Positions 34,858-42,766 of a stretch of 64,000 bases of DNA are shown here, piece after piece; positions within the stretch are counted from its first letter, which is position 1, and every line of letters begins with the position of its first letter. Under the pieces are notes generated by a model that was not told the DNA's origin, did not search any database, and saw nothing but the letters and a program-made list of their open reading frames with translations. A program made the position numbers and the translations under genes. The DNA comes from Hyphomicrobium denitrificans ATCC 51888 (GTDB lineage Bacteria > Pseudomonadota > Alphaproteobacteria > Rhizobiales > Hyphomicrobiaceae), in assembly GCF_000143145.1 (NCBI RefSeq), contig NC_014313.1, positions 2,294,001 through 2,358,000 on the forward strand, written 5' to 3'.

Positions 34858-36324
34858 TCAGGCGATGGCACATGATGAGGCCGCGGAGACCGATTGGCCT
34901 GCGTCGGAAGCCTGGCCATATAAATTCTTCGCGCGGCTGACCTTACCGGACTTATCCGGCAGGATCCTGTCGACCAGCTCAACGTCGAGCTTGATGATAT
35001 CGGCGATACCTTCGCTCGCAAGCGACTGATGCACGTAGGCGCGCAATCGCTCCGCCGACAACTCTTTGCCGGCCTGGGCGGCAGCGCGCAGAACGAAGGT
35101 ATTGACCCCGGTCTGAAGGATCTGGTGCTCGGCGAGATTGGTTTCGTTATCGAGCGCCGCGAGGAAAACGTAGATCGGCAAATCGCGGCTTTGTCCGTTG
35201 ACCTCGATCCAGAGCTGATCCTTCGCGCGGCCGCCAACGGACTCGATCAGCGGCAAAAGATTTCCGCATGGGCATGGGCTCTCGCTCATCGTGACGATGT
35301 CGTCGATCTCGTAACGAATGATCGGCTGCACGAGGTTGTAGAGATTGGTCAGCAGAACCTTGCTGCCCGGCGTGCCTTTGGGCACCGGACGATTGTCCGC
35401 ATCGACGACTTCGAGGATTGCGAGGTCGCTGTTGAGATGGCTGCCGCGGCAGACAGGACAGCCGCAACTGAGCGCCATGCATTCCGCCATGCTGTAGCTG
35501 TTCGTGACATGCACGCCGAAAGCGGTTTCGATGCGTTCGGCGACGGCCGGAGGCAGCGGCTCGCTCATGCTGTTCATCTGCTCGAGCTTGCCGCCTTCGC
35601 GAAGCTTCAGCCGTCCCGCTTCCTGCTCGCGCGCGAGATATTCCAGCGAACTCGTATAACCCGTGATGAAGGTCGGCTGGAAATCGTTCAGCCGCTGCAC
35701 GATCTCCTCGATCGGATCGAAGACGGACATGCGCTGCAGCTTGATATAGGGCGTGGCGACGCGCGGGAAATAATTGAAGAACGTGCTGCTCGGATAGAAT
35801 CCCGGCCGTTGCGTGATGATGACCATGCGCGCCGGATTTACGAGTCGCCCGATGTGCGGCAGGAATCTGCGTTTGATCTTGTTGCCACGAGCGAACTGCG
35901 CCGCAAAGCTCGTGATGATCGCGTGCTTGTCCTGGACGACCAGCGCCGGCTGACCCTGACTGCCTGATGTGTGACAGAGCGCATATTTGCCTTTGAAGTA
36001 TACGCCGAGATTGGCGTGATCGGCCATGAAGGCTTCGAGGTCCGCACGGCGAAGCGACCTGTCAGTAAAGACGTCATCGAGATTGGCCATCATCTCGGGT
36101 TTGCTGAGAGTCGGCAGATCTTCGATCCGGCAGGTTTCGAGGTCTCGGCCTTGCAGCCGCCGCCGATGGAAAGGCGAATTTGCATTGGCGTAACGGAGAA
36201 CGCGGCGGAACCTCTGCTCTCTCAATTCCAGCGTCCGGTCGACATCGCCAGTGCGAGGCGGGATGAGCTTGTGCAGCGTCGTGCTGAGTTCCAGCAATTC
36301 GGAGGCCGCAGTCAAAACGCCCAT
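34858..36324 (-). CDS. PaaK-like adenylate-forming enzyme (phenylacetate-CoA ligase family)
   Basis: 488-residue member of the ANL superfamily. The AMP-binding signature is YALCHTSGSQGQPALVV; further motifs are FITGYTSSLEYLAREQ, NSYSMAECMALS and the hinge-region RYEIDDIVTMSE. Two cysteine groups (CGCPVC and CPCG) may bind zinc. PaaK relatives make aryl-CoA or acyl-adenylates; no paa genes lie here, so the substrate is open. The N-terminus (LTAASELLELSTTLHKL) is helical. The C-terminal KVSRAKNLYGQ holds the usual catalytic region. Not in an operon. Confidence 0.82.
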   Translation of the reverse strand: MGVLTAASELLELSTTLHKLIPPRTGDVDRTLELREQRFRRVLRYANANSPFHRRRLQGRDLETCRIEDLPTLSKPEMMANLDDVFTDRSLRRADLEAFMADHANLGVYFKGKYALCHTSGSQGQPALVVQDKHAIITSFAAQFARGNKIKRRFLPHIGRLVNPARMVIITQRPGFYPSSTFFNYFPRVATPYIKLQRMSVFDPIEEIVQRLNDFQPTFITGYTSSLEYLAREQEAGRLKLREGGKLEQMNSMSEPLPPAVAERIETAFGVHVTNSYSMAECMALSCGCPVCRGSHLNSDLAILEVVDADNRPVPKGTPGSKVLLTNLYNLVQPIIRYEIDDIVTMSESPCPCGNLLPLIESVGGRAKDQLWIEVNGQSRDLPIYVFLAALDNETNLAEHQILQTGVNTFVLRAAAQAGKELSAERLRAYVHQSLASEGIADIIKLDVELVDRILPDKSGKVSRAKNLYGQASDAGQSVSAASSCAIA

Positions 36325-36711
36325 CAGGAAAACCTCTCAATCGGACTGAACTTATCGATACTACGACCTGGCACGGCGGTCTTGCGGCGAACGCGCCGGG
36401 GACAGACATACCTGCATTGAATTTGTGCGTGATTGCTCCAATTGAGTGAATTGCCGTGTTGCGGCCCGCGCCTAACCCCACGCATTCCGCCACCCGCAAG
36501 TTCCTGAGCAACGATGTTTTTTTCCAAACGCACGGCACCGGAAGGCTGACATTGCGCAGCGTATTTCGCGGACGAAGGCCCCCGCCCCGCGATGCATGTG
36601 CGCAATACGTTCGCGCCATTAATTTTGGCACGGGGTGCGAGGGGGAACTCCACCGGCCTGCCGACGTTTGAAACGCCTGCTTGCCAGTTTGAGGCGATCT
36701 GAGCTCCGACA
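36325..36711. other. Divergent intergenic region with stress promoter
   Basis: 387 bases. The right end contains an EcfG-type promoter (36644-36668) in front of the tiny membrane protein gene. Overlapping open frames on the minus strand are not protein-like. Nothing else recognised. Confidence 0.6.
36644..36668 (+). promoter_or_regulatory. EcfG-type general stress promoter
   Basis: GGAAC at 36644-36648, a 16-base spacer and CGTT at 36665-36668. It lies 43 bases before the ATG at 36712 and probably also drives the small alarmone hydrolase gene at 36932. Confidence 0.8.
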
Positions 36712-36855
36712 ATGCACAAGCTACTGAAGCATCAGCTAAACACGGACGAGAACGACGGTTCGGACGGCTATTTTCTGCTCATCGTGCTGATCTCCGCGTT
36801 TTTGCTTTCCACAGTCGCCATTATGATCGGATTGGGATTTGCGCTGATCGCTTGA
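36712..36855 (+). CDS. Tiny single-pass membrane protein (47 residues)
   Basis: Too short for usual gene finders. The N-terminal third is acidic (NTDENDGSDG) and the rest is one long membrane helix (FLLIVLISAFLLSTVAIMIG). A general stress promoter ends 43 bases upstream and the alarmone hydrolase gene follows after 76 bases. The ribosome-binding site is weak. Function unknown. Confidence 0.58.
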   Translation: MHKLLKHQLNTDENDGSDGYFLLIVLISAFLLSTVAIMIGLGFALIA

Positions 36856-36931
36856 CGACAGGAAATGCGCCGGTATTGACACTCGCCGGATCGGCCTTTG
36901 TGCCCAAGCTGATAAATGGATTTGAGAGCCA

Positions 36932-37468
36932 ATGACATCGTTGGTTCAAAACGCGCAGGCTTTTTCGGCTCGCAAGCACGGGCATCAGACCCGGAAACAC
37001 GATTCCCTTCCCTACACGGTGCATATCGAGGGCGTCGTTGAGATTTTGCGGAGTCATGAGATTGCGCAGCCGGTCATCATTGCAGCCGCGTATCTGCACG
37101 ATACGGTCGAGAAAACCGATACCAGCATAGGCGAGATTATCGACTGCTTCGGCACCGACGTGGCGCGGCTCGTCTATTGGCTGACTGATGACGATCACGG
37201 CACACGGAAGGTCCGCAAACTCATGTCGGCGTGGCGGCTTGCGCGCGCGCCGTGGGAGGCGAAGCTCATCAAGCTTGCCGATCTCATCGATAACACGCGC
37301 TACATCGTGGCGTACGACGCCGATTCCGCACCTGCGTACATTCTCGAAAAGAAGCAGACGCTGCAGATGATGGCCGATGAAGAGGGCGACCGGATCATGC
37401 GGCTTCCGCTGTTTCGGGAAGCGATGCAAGACGTTCCGTCAAGCCAACAACAGAGCATGGAATCCTAG
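36932..37468 (+). CDS. Small alarmone hydrolase (HD domain, Mesh1-like)
   Basis: 178-residue stand-alone HD phosphohydrolase related to the hydrolase half of SpoT and to metazoan Mesh1, so it should remove the 3' pyrophosphate from (p)ppGpp (or act on NADPH, as reported for Mesh1). Metal ligands are in place: His31 in TVHIEGVVEIL, His56-Asp57 in AAYLHDTVEKTDTS, and Asp117 in KLIKLADLIDN. No synthetase, TGS or ACT domain. A stress-type promoter precedes the tiny gene directly upstream. A complete long RSH enzyme is at 4468-6687. Confidence 0.87.
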   Translation: MTSLVQNAQAFSARKHGHQTRKHDSLPYTVHIEGVVEILRSHEIAQPVIIAAAYLHDTVEKTDTSIGEIIDCFGTDVARLVYWLTDDDHGTRKVRKLMSAWRLARAPWEAKLIKLADLIDNTRYIVAYDADSAPAYILEKKQTLQMMADEEGDRIMRLPLFREAMQDVPSSQQQSMES

Positions 37469-37635
37469 GTGGGAAGACGGCTTTATTGCGCCGCGATCCA
37501 AGCCTTACGATCATGAAAATGCCGAGTTGCACAAATGTCGATCATATCCAACAGAGGTTTAAAGGCGGTTGAATTCGGAAGTCCTAGACGACTAACATTC
37601 ACTGTTTTTCGGCTCCACACTGCACCCTTTCTCAG

Positions 37636-38352
37636 ATGAAGAAACTTCTTCGAACCACGCTGCTGGCAAAAATTTCGGCGCCCATGGCGGCTGGCCTCAT
37701 CCGGACTGTCAAAGCAACATCTCGAACCGTCCACGAGCCGCCCGATCTCATCGAACGCCTGCGTGCGCAAGTGCCGTTCATCATGGCGATGTGGCACGGC
37801 CAGTTCATGATGCTCGCGGATCTCAATACGCGCGAATTCAATGTGTCCGCGATGGTCGCGCGACATGGCGATGCGGAGATCATGGCGCACGTTCTCGAAA
37901 AATTCGGCATCTCCGCCATTCGGGGCGCCGGAGCGGGACGGAGGAAGAAGAACCGCGGCGGTGTCTATGCTCTGAGAGCCGCTCATCACGCTCTGGAACA
38001 GGGAACGATCGTCGCCATGACGGCCGACGTTCCTGCATCCAAGCCGCGCGTTGCTGGAGACGGCATTGTCACGCTCGCGCGTCTTTCCGGCCGGCCTATC
38101 ATCGCAGTGGCGGCGGCGACGTCGCGTTACGCCGTGCTCAATACGTGGAGCAAGATGACGGTGAACATGCCGTTTTCGAAGCTTGCTGTGGTTGGCGGCG
38201 ACCCGATTTTCGTCGCGGCCGATGCGGATGACGCGGCGATGGAGAACGCGCGTCTGGCTGTCGAAAATTCGCTGAATGCGGTTACGGCGCGCGCCTACGC
38301 ACTGGCGAAGCAGTCAGATCAGCAGGCGAGCGATGTGCCTTTGGCTCTGTGA
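37636..38352 (+). CDS. DUF374-family lysophospholipid acyltransferase-like protein
   Basis: 238-residue protein of the DUF374 branch of LPLAT-type acyltransferases. The acyltransferase His motif is MAMWHGQFMML and a following conserved stretch includes GISAIRGAGAGRRKKNRGGV, then GTIVAMTADVPASKPRVAGDGIV. These proteins are thought to acylate lipid A or phospholipid precursors; the acceptor here is unknown. It lies convergent with cfa, another membrane-lipid gene. Confidence 0.85.
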   Translation: MKKLLRTTLLAKISAPMAAGLIRTVKATSRTVHEPPDLIERLRAQVPFIMAMWHGQFMMLADLNTREFNVSAMVARHGDAEIMAHVLEKFGISAIRGAGAGRRKKNRGGVYALRAAHHALEQGTIVAMTADVPASKPRVAGDGIVTLARLSGRPIIAVAAATSRYAVLNTWSKMTVNMPFSKLAVVGGDPIFVAADADDAAMENARLAVENSLNAVTARAYALAKQSDQQASDVPLAL

Positions 38353-38377
38353 ACGCGTTCCGCGTGTGCGCTTATCG

Positions 38378-39631
38378 CTACTCTGCCGCAATCGCGTAAG
38401 TGGCTCTCGCCTGCTCAGACTGGCGCAGACGGATTTCCTCGGCTCCGATGTAGTCGCGCGTGCGCGGAACCGTGTCGAGTTTTCGCGCCAGCTGGATTTG
38501 AAACACCATCAGTCCGCCATAGCGGAACCCTGCCTCTGCGGATGCGAGATAGAACTCCCACATGCGACAGAACCGGTCGCCGAGTACGGCTTCCGCCTCC
38601 TTACGATGGCCGAGGAAGCGGCTACGCCACGCGGCCAGCGTGTCGGCATAGTGCAGGCGCAGGATCTCTATGTCCGTCACGATCAGTCCCGACATTTCGA
38701 TCGAGGGTAGGACTTCGGCCAGCGACGGCACGTGACTTCCCGGAAAAATGTATCTCTCGAACCACGGGTTCGTCGGGCTCTTGCCATCCAGGCGGCCGAT
38801 CGAATGCAGAAGCGCGACGCCGTCGTCCTTCAAACTGCGCCGCACGACATTGAAAAACGTGTCGTAATCGCGTGCGCCGACATGCTCGAACATACCGACG
38901 GAAACGACGCGATCGAACGTCTGCTCGAGCGCGCGGTAATCCTGCAAACGGAAATGGACGTGGTCGGTGAGTTTTCGTTCGTTCGCGCGCCGCTCGGCGA
39001 CCTTGAGTTGCTCGGGGGAAAGCGTCAGCCCCGTGACGTCCGCTCCGCATACGTCGGACAGGTAGATCGCCAAGCCGCCCCAGCCGCTGCCGATATCGAG
39101 GACCGACGCGCCTTCCGAAACGAGGAGCTTCGCAGCAATGTGACGCTTCTTTGCGAGCTGTGCTTCTTCGAGGCTTTCCTTTTCGGAGGCGAAGTAGGCG
39201 CACGAATACTGCCGGTCGGAATCGAGGAACAGCGAATAAATGCGATCGTCGATGTCGTAATGATGATGGACGTTGTGGCGCGCAAGCTTCTCGGAGTTGC
39301 GGTGGCGCCAGCCATCGAACGCCGTGCGGAGCGCATGGCGAATTCGTCCCATCTGCGGCGGCGACAACGTATCGAGGTTATGTCCCAGAAGCTCGAGAAC
39401 GTCATAAATGGAGCCGCCGGAAACGAGCAGTCGACCATCCGTATAAAGCTCGCCGAAAGCCAGCTCCGGATTGAGGAACAGCTCTCGCCCGGCGCGTTGA
39501 TCCGTCAATGTCAGCGTCAACGGAGTACCGGAGCCGTCACCGGCTTGCAGCCGTTCGCCGTTCGGCAAGACAAGGGTCAATGACCCGTGCTGAACACAGC
39601 TGTTGATTAGAGATTGAAGTGCGAGCCTCAT
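38378..39631 (-). CDS. cfa: Cyclopropane-fatty-acyl-phospholipid synthase family protein
   Basis: SAM-dependent enzyme that adds a methylene bridge to unsaturated chains of membrane phospholipids, a stationary-phase and acid-stress adaptation. 417 residues from ATG 39631, which has GAGG 8 bases upstream. SAM motif VLDIGSGWGGLAIYL, then GLTLSPEQLKVAERRA, DRVVSVGMFEHVGARDYDTF and PGSHVPSLAEVLPSIE. The N-terminal domain (RLALQSLINSCVQHGSLTLV) is of the Cfa2 type. A near-consensus stress promoter lies upstream at 39670-39695. Confidence 0.93.
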   Translation of the reverse strand: MRLALQSLINSCVQHGSLTLVLPNGERLQAGDGSGTPLTLTLTDQRAGRELFLNPELAFGELYTDGRLLVSGGSIYDVLELLGHNLDTLSPPQMGRIRHALRTAFDGWRHRNSEKLARHNVHHHYDIDDRIYSLFLDSDRQYSCAYFASEKESLEEAQLAKKRHIAAKLLVSEGASVLDIGSGWGGLAIYLSDVCGADVTGLTLSPEQLKVAERRANERKLTDHVHFRLQDYRALEQTFDRVVSVGMFEHVGARDYDTFFNVVRRSLKDDGVALLHSIGRLDGKSPTNPWFERYIFPGSHVPSLAEVLPSIEMSGLIVTDIEILRLHYADTLAAWRSRFLGHRKEAEAVLGDRFCRMWEFYLASAEAGFRYGGLMVFQIQLARKLDTVPRTRDYIGAEEIRLRQSEQARATYAIAAE

Positions 39632-39669
39632 GTCGATCGCCTCAGCATTCAATGCTGCGTCGCGATTTG

Positions 39670-39695
39670 AACCTTGCGCGGCGTCAGCAGGTTCC
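39670..39695 (-). promoter_or_regulatory. Possible EcfG-type promoter for cfa
   Basis: On the minus strand: GGAAC, 17 bases, GGTT. The -35 is perfect and the -10 differs from CGTT at its least conserved first base. Its distance to the cfa ATG (38 bases) is like that of csbD to its promoter. Confidence 0.5.
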
Positions 39696-39877
39696 ACGGC
39701 GTCTCGGGTCGAGGAACCTAGCGCCTCTCATGCTGTTGTCCAAGTCTAATAGTTCGGTATTCGCGAGCCTCGGCTCAATGGTAAAGCGGCGATAATGATG
39801 AAAAAAGCTGCCCAGAAACGTTCGCCAGAAGCCTGGCACCGGTCGGCGCGCAGCCAACCAAGCTCTGGTCGGCGGAC

Positions 39878-40129
39878 GTGACGCGCAACAGCGACGCGCT
39901 GGATTTGGAAGACAGCGTATTCAATAAGCGCAGGCCCGAGGACATCGCGAGGTCGCTGAAGCGCTCTGCTTTGCGAAGCCGGCGTCGCAAGGGCACGCCT
40001 TTCCAGTCGGCGATGTCGATGCTGACGTTCTACATCAATCGTGCCGGCAAGAACCTGCCTCAGAGCCGCCGCCATACCTTGGATCGCGCGAAGGACGAGT
40101 TGCGAAAAGTTTTCCGCCGTCCGGCTTAG
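39878..40129 (+). CDS. DUF3175 protein, possibly frameshifted at the 5' end
   Basis: 83 residues from GTG 39878: TRNSDALDLEDSVFNKRRPE, IARSLKRSALRSRRRKGTPF and SAMSMLTFYINRAGKNL are typical of DUF3175, a small basic family of unknown function. Family members usually have WS a few residues before the first motif; that sequence (KLWSADV) is present in this frame just upstream of the GTG, but without an ATG. An ATG-ATG-AAA start at 39795 with a basic N-terminus is in another frame and stops nearby. So the real gene may begin at 39795 with a one-base shift. Confidence 0.72.
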   Translation: MTRNSDALDLEDSVFNKRRPEDIARSLKRSALRSRRRKGTPFQSAMSMLTFYINRAGKNLPQSRRHTLDRAKDELRKVFRRPA

Positions 40130-40165
40130 AACTCTAAGCCAATATGTCGAACGCAGAGACGACCG

Positions 40166-41686
40166 TCACGATTTCGGCAGTGCGATCCGGTGGCTCGCGC
40201 CAGCGCCGTGCGCGGTTTTTTCCCAATGAAACGGCCTGAAAATCAGGTCGATGACGGCGCGATAGGCGGCCCACGATATCGCGAGCCAATAAATCGGCAA
40301 CCATATGGCGGCCCAAAGCCCGGAAATCGAACCGCGCGCCGTAACGATCGTCAGAAGCCATGCGGCGCCATATCCGATCATCAAGTGCGCGCTGAATATC
40401 CATTGCAAAGCCGCACCGGCAGGCATCAGGGCTGCGCCGCTCATCGCTTTGTTCACAATCAGAACGTAAAACCAGGGATGCACGAGGATCGACAGGATCA
40501 TTCCGCCGATCATGATCTGGAAGCCGATGAACTGCCAAGTTCCGAGATCGCGCCAGAGCCTCAAAGGATGGCGCATGTGCACCAGATACGTCTGTATCCA
40601 GCCTTTGATCCAGCGCGTGCGCTGACCGCACCACGTCCGCCATTCCGTGGGCGCCTCTTCCGAAGTTTCCGATCTGATGACGGCAACATCGTAGCCCAGC
40701 CGCGCAATGCGAATGCCGAGGTCGGCATCTTCGGTGACATTGAACGGGTCCCAGCCGCCGCATTTCCGGAGAAGGTCGCGGCGAAAGTGATTGGACGTGC
40801 CGCCCAGCGGGATCGGCAGCTTCAGGAAGGCGAGCGCTGGTAACAGGCCGCTGAACAACGCCTTGTATTCGAGTGCGAACTGCCGGCTGAAGAATGATTG
40901 CTTGGCATTATAAATCGTAAGCTGCGCTTGCACGCAGGCGAGGCGCGGTCCTCCAGCGACGAAGGCGGCAGCGGCGCGCCGAAGCTGATCGCGGTCGGGA
41001 ATGTCCTCGGCGTCATACACGGCTACGAGAATTCCGCCGGCTTCCTGCAGCGCGAAATTCAGCGCACGCGGCTTGGTCTGCGGATGCCCGGCGGGCACCG
41101 TCAGGACGCGCATGTTTTGGGCGAGATTGCTCTGGAGCAGCGCCTGCCGGGTCGGCTGATCGTGCTCTTCCGTTATAAAAAGAATTTCGACGCGATCGGG
41201 CGGGTAATCGATACGGCGCATCGCGGCGACGAGACCCGGTACGACCGCTTCTTCCTTGTACACCGGCACCAGCACGGAAAACGTCGGAAGACGGGCGTCG
41301 AAGCGGCGATCATCGAGCGGCCCGCGCCAGTGTTTCGGCTGCCGCCTGACAACGTACCAGACGGCGACCAGCCGGACCGTCGCTATCATGAGAAACGGAA
41401 GCGCGAGTACGACCCACCACAGGATCAGAGCCTGTTCGTCGACCAGTATCAGCGCGGCCGTAAAGATCGCCGGAATGGCGAGCATTACTGTTTGCTGCCA
41501 AACCGGAAACGGAGTCGCGGCGGAGAAATCCGGGGTGCGTCGGCGCAGATCGTTGACCGCGCGGTCGAGCCGCCGGATCACGCGCAAAAAAGATTCCCAA
41601 GGCACCGGCGTCGGAGGAGACGCAGATGGCGGCTTTTGCCGTCGCCGTAGCGCCGACCGCGGCTTATCGTTCCCCACCGTTGACAT
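40166..41686 (-). CDS. Family 2 glycosyltransferase, membrane-bound
   Basis: Processive-type GT2 of about 506 residues from ATG 41686 (an in-frame start at 41839 is less likely because it would cover the divergent promoter). Two membrane segments near residues 70-120, the GT2 catalytic domain (FSVLVPVYKEEAVVPGLV, VYDAEDIPDRDQL, NVTEDADLGIRIA, QRTRWIKGWIQTY) and four C-terminal membrane segments. Asp/Asp-x-Asp and QxxRW motifs are complete, so it should be active in making an exopolysaccharide or lipid-linked glycan. No polymer-secretion genes are adjacent. Confidence 0.87.
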   Translation of the reverse strand: MSTVGNDKPRSALRRRQKPPSASPPTPVPWESFLRVIRRLDRAVNDLRRRTPDFSAATPFPVWQQTVMLAIPAIFTAALILVDEQALILWWVVLALPFLMIATVRLVAVWYVVRRQPKHWRGPLDDRRFDARLPTFSVLVPVYKEEAVVPGLVAAMRRIDYPPDRVEILFITEEHDQPTRQALLQSNLAQNMRVLTVPAGHPQTKPRALNFALQEAGGILVAVYDAEDIPDRDQLRRAAAAFVAGGPRLACVQAQLTIYNAKQSFFSRQFALEYKALFSGLLPALAFLKLPIPLGGTSNHFRRDLLRKCGGWDPFNVTEDADLGIRIARLGYDVAVIRSETSEEAPTEWRTWCGQRTRWIKGWIQTYLVHMRHPLRLWRDLGTWQFIGFQIMIGGMILSILVHPWFYVLIVNKAMSGAALMPAGAALQWIFSAHLMIGYGAAWLLTIVTARGSISGLWAAIWLPIYWLAISWAAYRAVIDLIFRPFHWEKTAHGAGASHRIALPKS

Positions 41687-41819
41687 GCATGCCCCCGAGC
41701 CGACGGCGGGTTCCGACGTTCGGCCGCGCGGGAGTATATGCTCTAGTTTAGAACCAGCAACGGGACTAAGACTGCGAATCTCATTTTCGTCGAAAAACCT
41801 TCCGTATACTGCGGTGCAT

Positions 41820-42677
41820 ATGAAAACCGGATCGCGCATTCCTCGACTGTTCGGCGCTGCGCTCGTCGTGGCGCTTGCCAGCTCGGCAGGCTGGGCCGTC
41901 GCTCAAAATGCAAAGACACTCCCATCGCTCAGCGATACCCGGGTTGCGCCGCAGCAGACCGAGGCCGCATCCAGACGCGTCGTTATCCGCTTCCTGACCG
42001 ACAGCGATTTCCCGCCGTTCGATTTCTACGACGAAGACGGTGTTCTGATCGGTTTCAATGTCGATCTCGCGCGGGCGATCTGTCTCGAGCTCAACACGTC
42101 GTGCGATATCAAGGCCCGGCCGTGGGACGAGTTGTTCGGTGGGCTAAAGAACGGCGAAGCGGATGCTGTCATCGCCGCTCACAGAGTAACGCCGGCCGCG
42201 CTCAAAGACGTGGAATTCACCGACCGTTATTTCCATACGCCGGGCCGGTTCGCGGGCCGGAAAGATTCGCCCAAGGTCGAGATGACGCCGAGCGGCCTCG
42301 ACGGCCAGCGTATCGCGGTGGCGCGCGGCACGGCGCACGAGGCGTACCTCAAGGCGTTTTTCCGCGACAGCCCGCTCGTCGTTTTCGAGAATGCCGACCT
42401 TGCGCGCGAAGCGCTGGCGGGGGGCAAGGCCGACTTTATCTTCGACGACGGGATATCGCTCGCCTTCTGGTTAAACGGCACGCTTTCGCGCCAGTGCTGC
42501 GAAATGCGCGGCGGGCCCTATCTCGAGCCGAAGTTTTTCGGCGACGGGCTGGCTATTGCCGTTCCCAAAAACGATCCCCAGATCAGGCTCCTGCTCAACA
42601 AAGGTCTGGACCGGGTGCGGGCTTCCGGCCGGTTCGAGGAGCTTGTGCAACGATATTTTCCAGTCAGAATTTATTGA
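41820..42677 (+). CDS. Periplasmic solute-binding protein, family 3
   Basis: 285-residue exported protein from ATG 41820. The signal peptide ends near GWAVAQ. The type 2 periplasmic-binding fold is clear: VVIRFLTDSDFPPFDFYDED, GVLIGFNVDLARAICLELN, WDELFGGLKNGEADAVIAAH, IAVARGTAHEAYLKAFF, DFIFDDGISLAFWL, GLAIAVPKNDPQIRLLLNKG. Such proteins bind amino acids or related polar solutes. No ABC permease or ATPase lies nearby, so it is an orphan that could also serve as a sensor component. Confidence 0.85.
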   Translation: MKTGSRIPRLFGAALVVALASSAGWAVAQNAKTLPSLSDTRVAPQQTEAASRRVVIRFLTDSDFPPFDFYDEDGVLIGFNVDLARAICLELNTSCDIKARPWDELFGGLKNGEADAVIAAHRVTPAALKDVEFTDRYFHTPGRFAGRKDSPKVEMTPSGLDGQRIAVARGTAHEAYLKAFFRDSPLVVFENADLAREALAGGKADFIFDDGISLAFWLNGTLSRQCCEMRGGPYLEPKFFGDGLAIAVPKNDPQIRLLLNKGLDRVRASGRFEELVQRYFPVRIY

Positions 42678-42766
42678 TCTTAAGCGTTGCGTGACGCTGG
42701 TATCGGAAAAGCAACCAAATTCGATGCTCTGCCTCAATCTTATCCGTCTGCAGGCTAGTATAGGCG

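Noticed and set aside
39746..39800. tRNA-like stretch (ggctcaatggtaaagcggc)
   Set aside because: Only a D-arm-like resemblance; no anticodon arm, T-arm or acceptor stem can be drawn.
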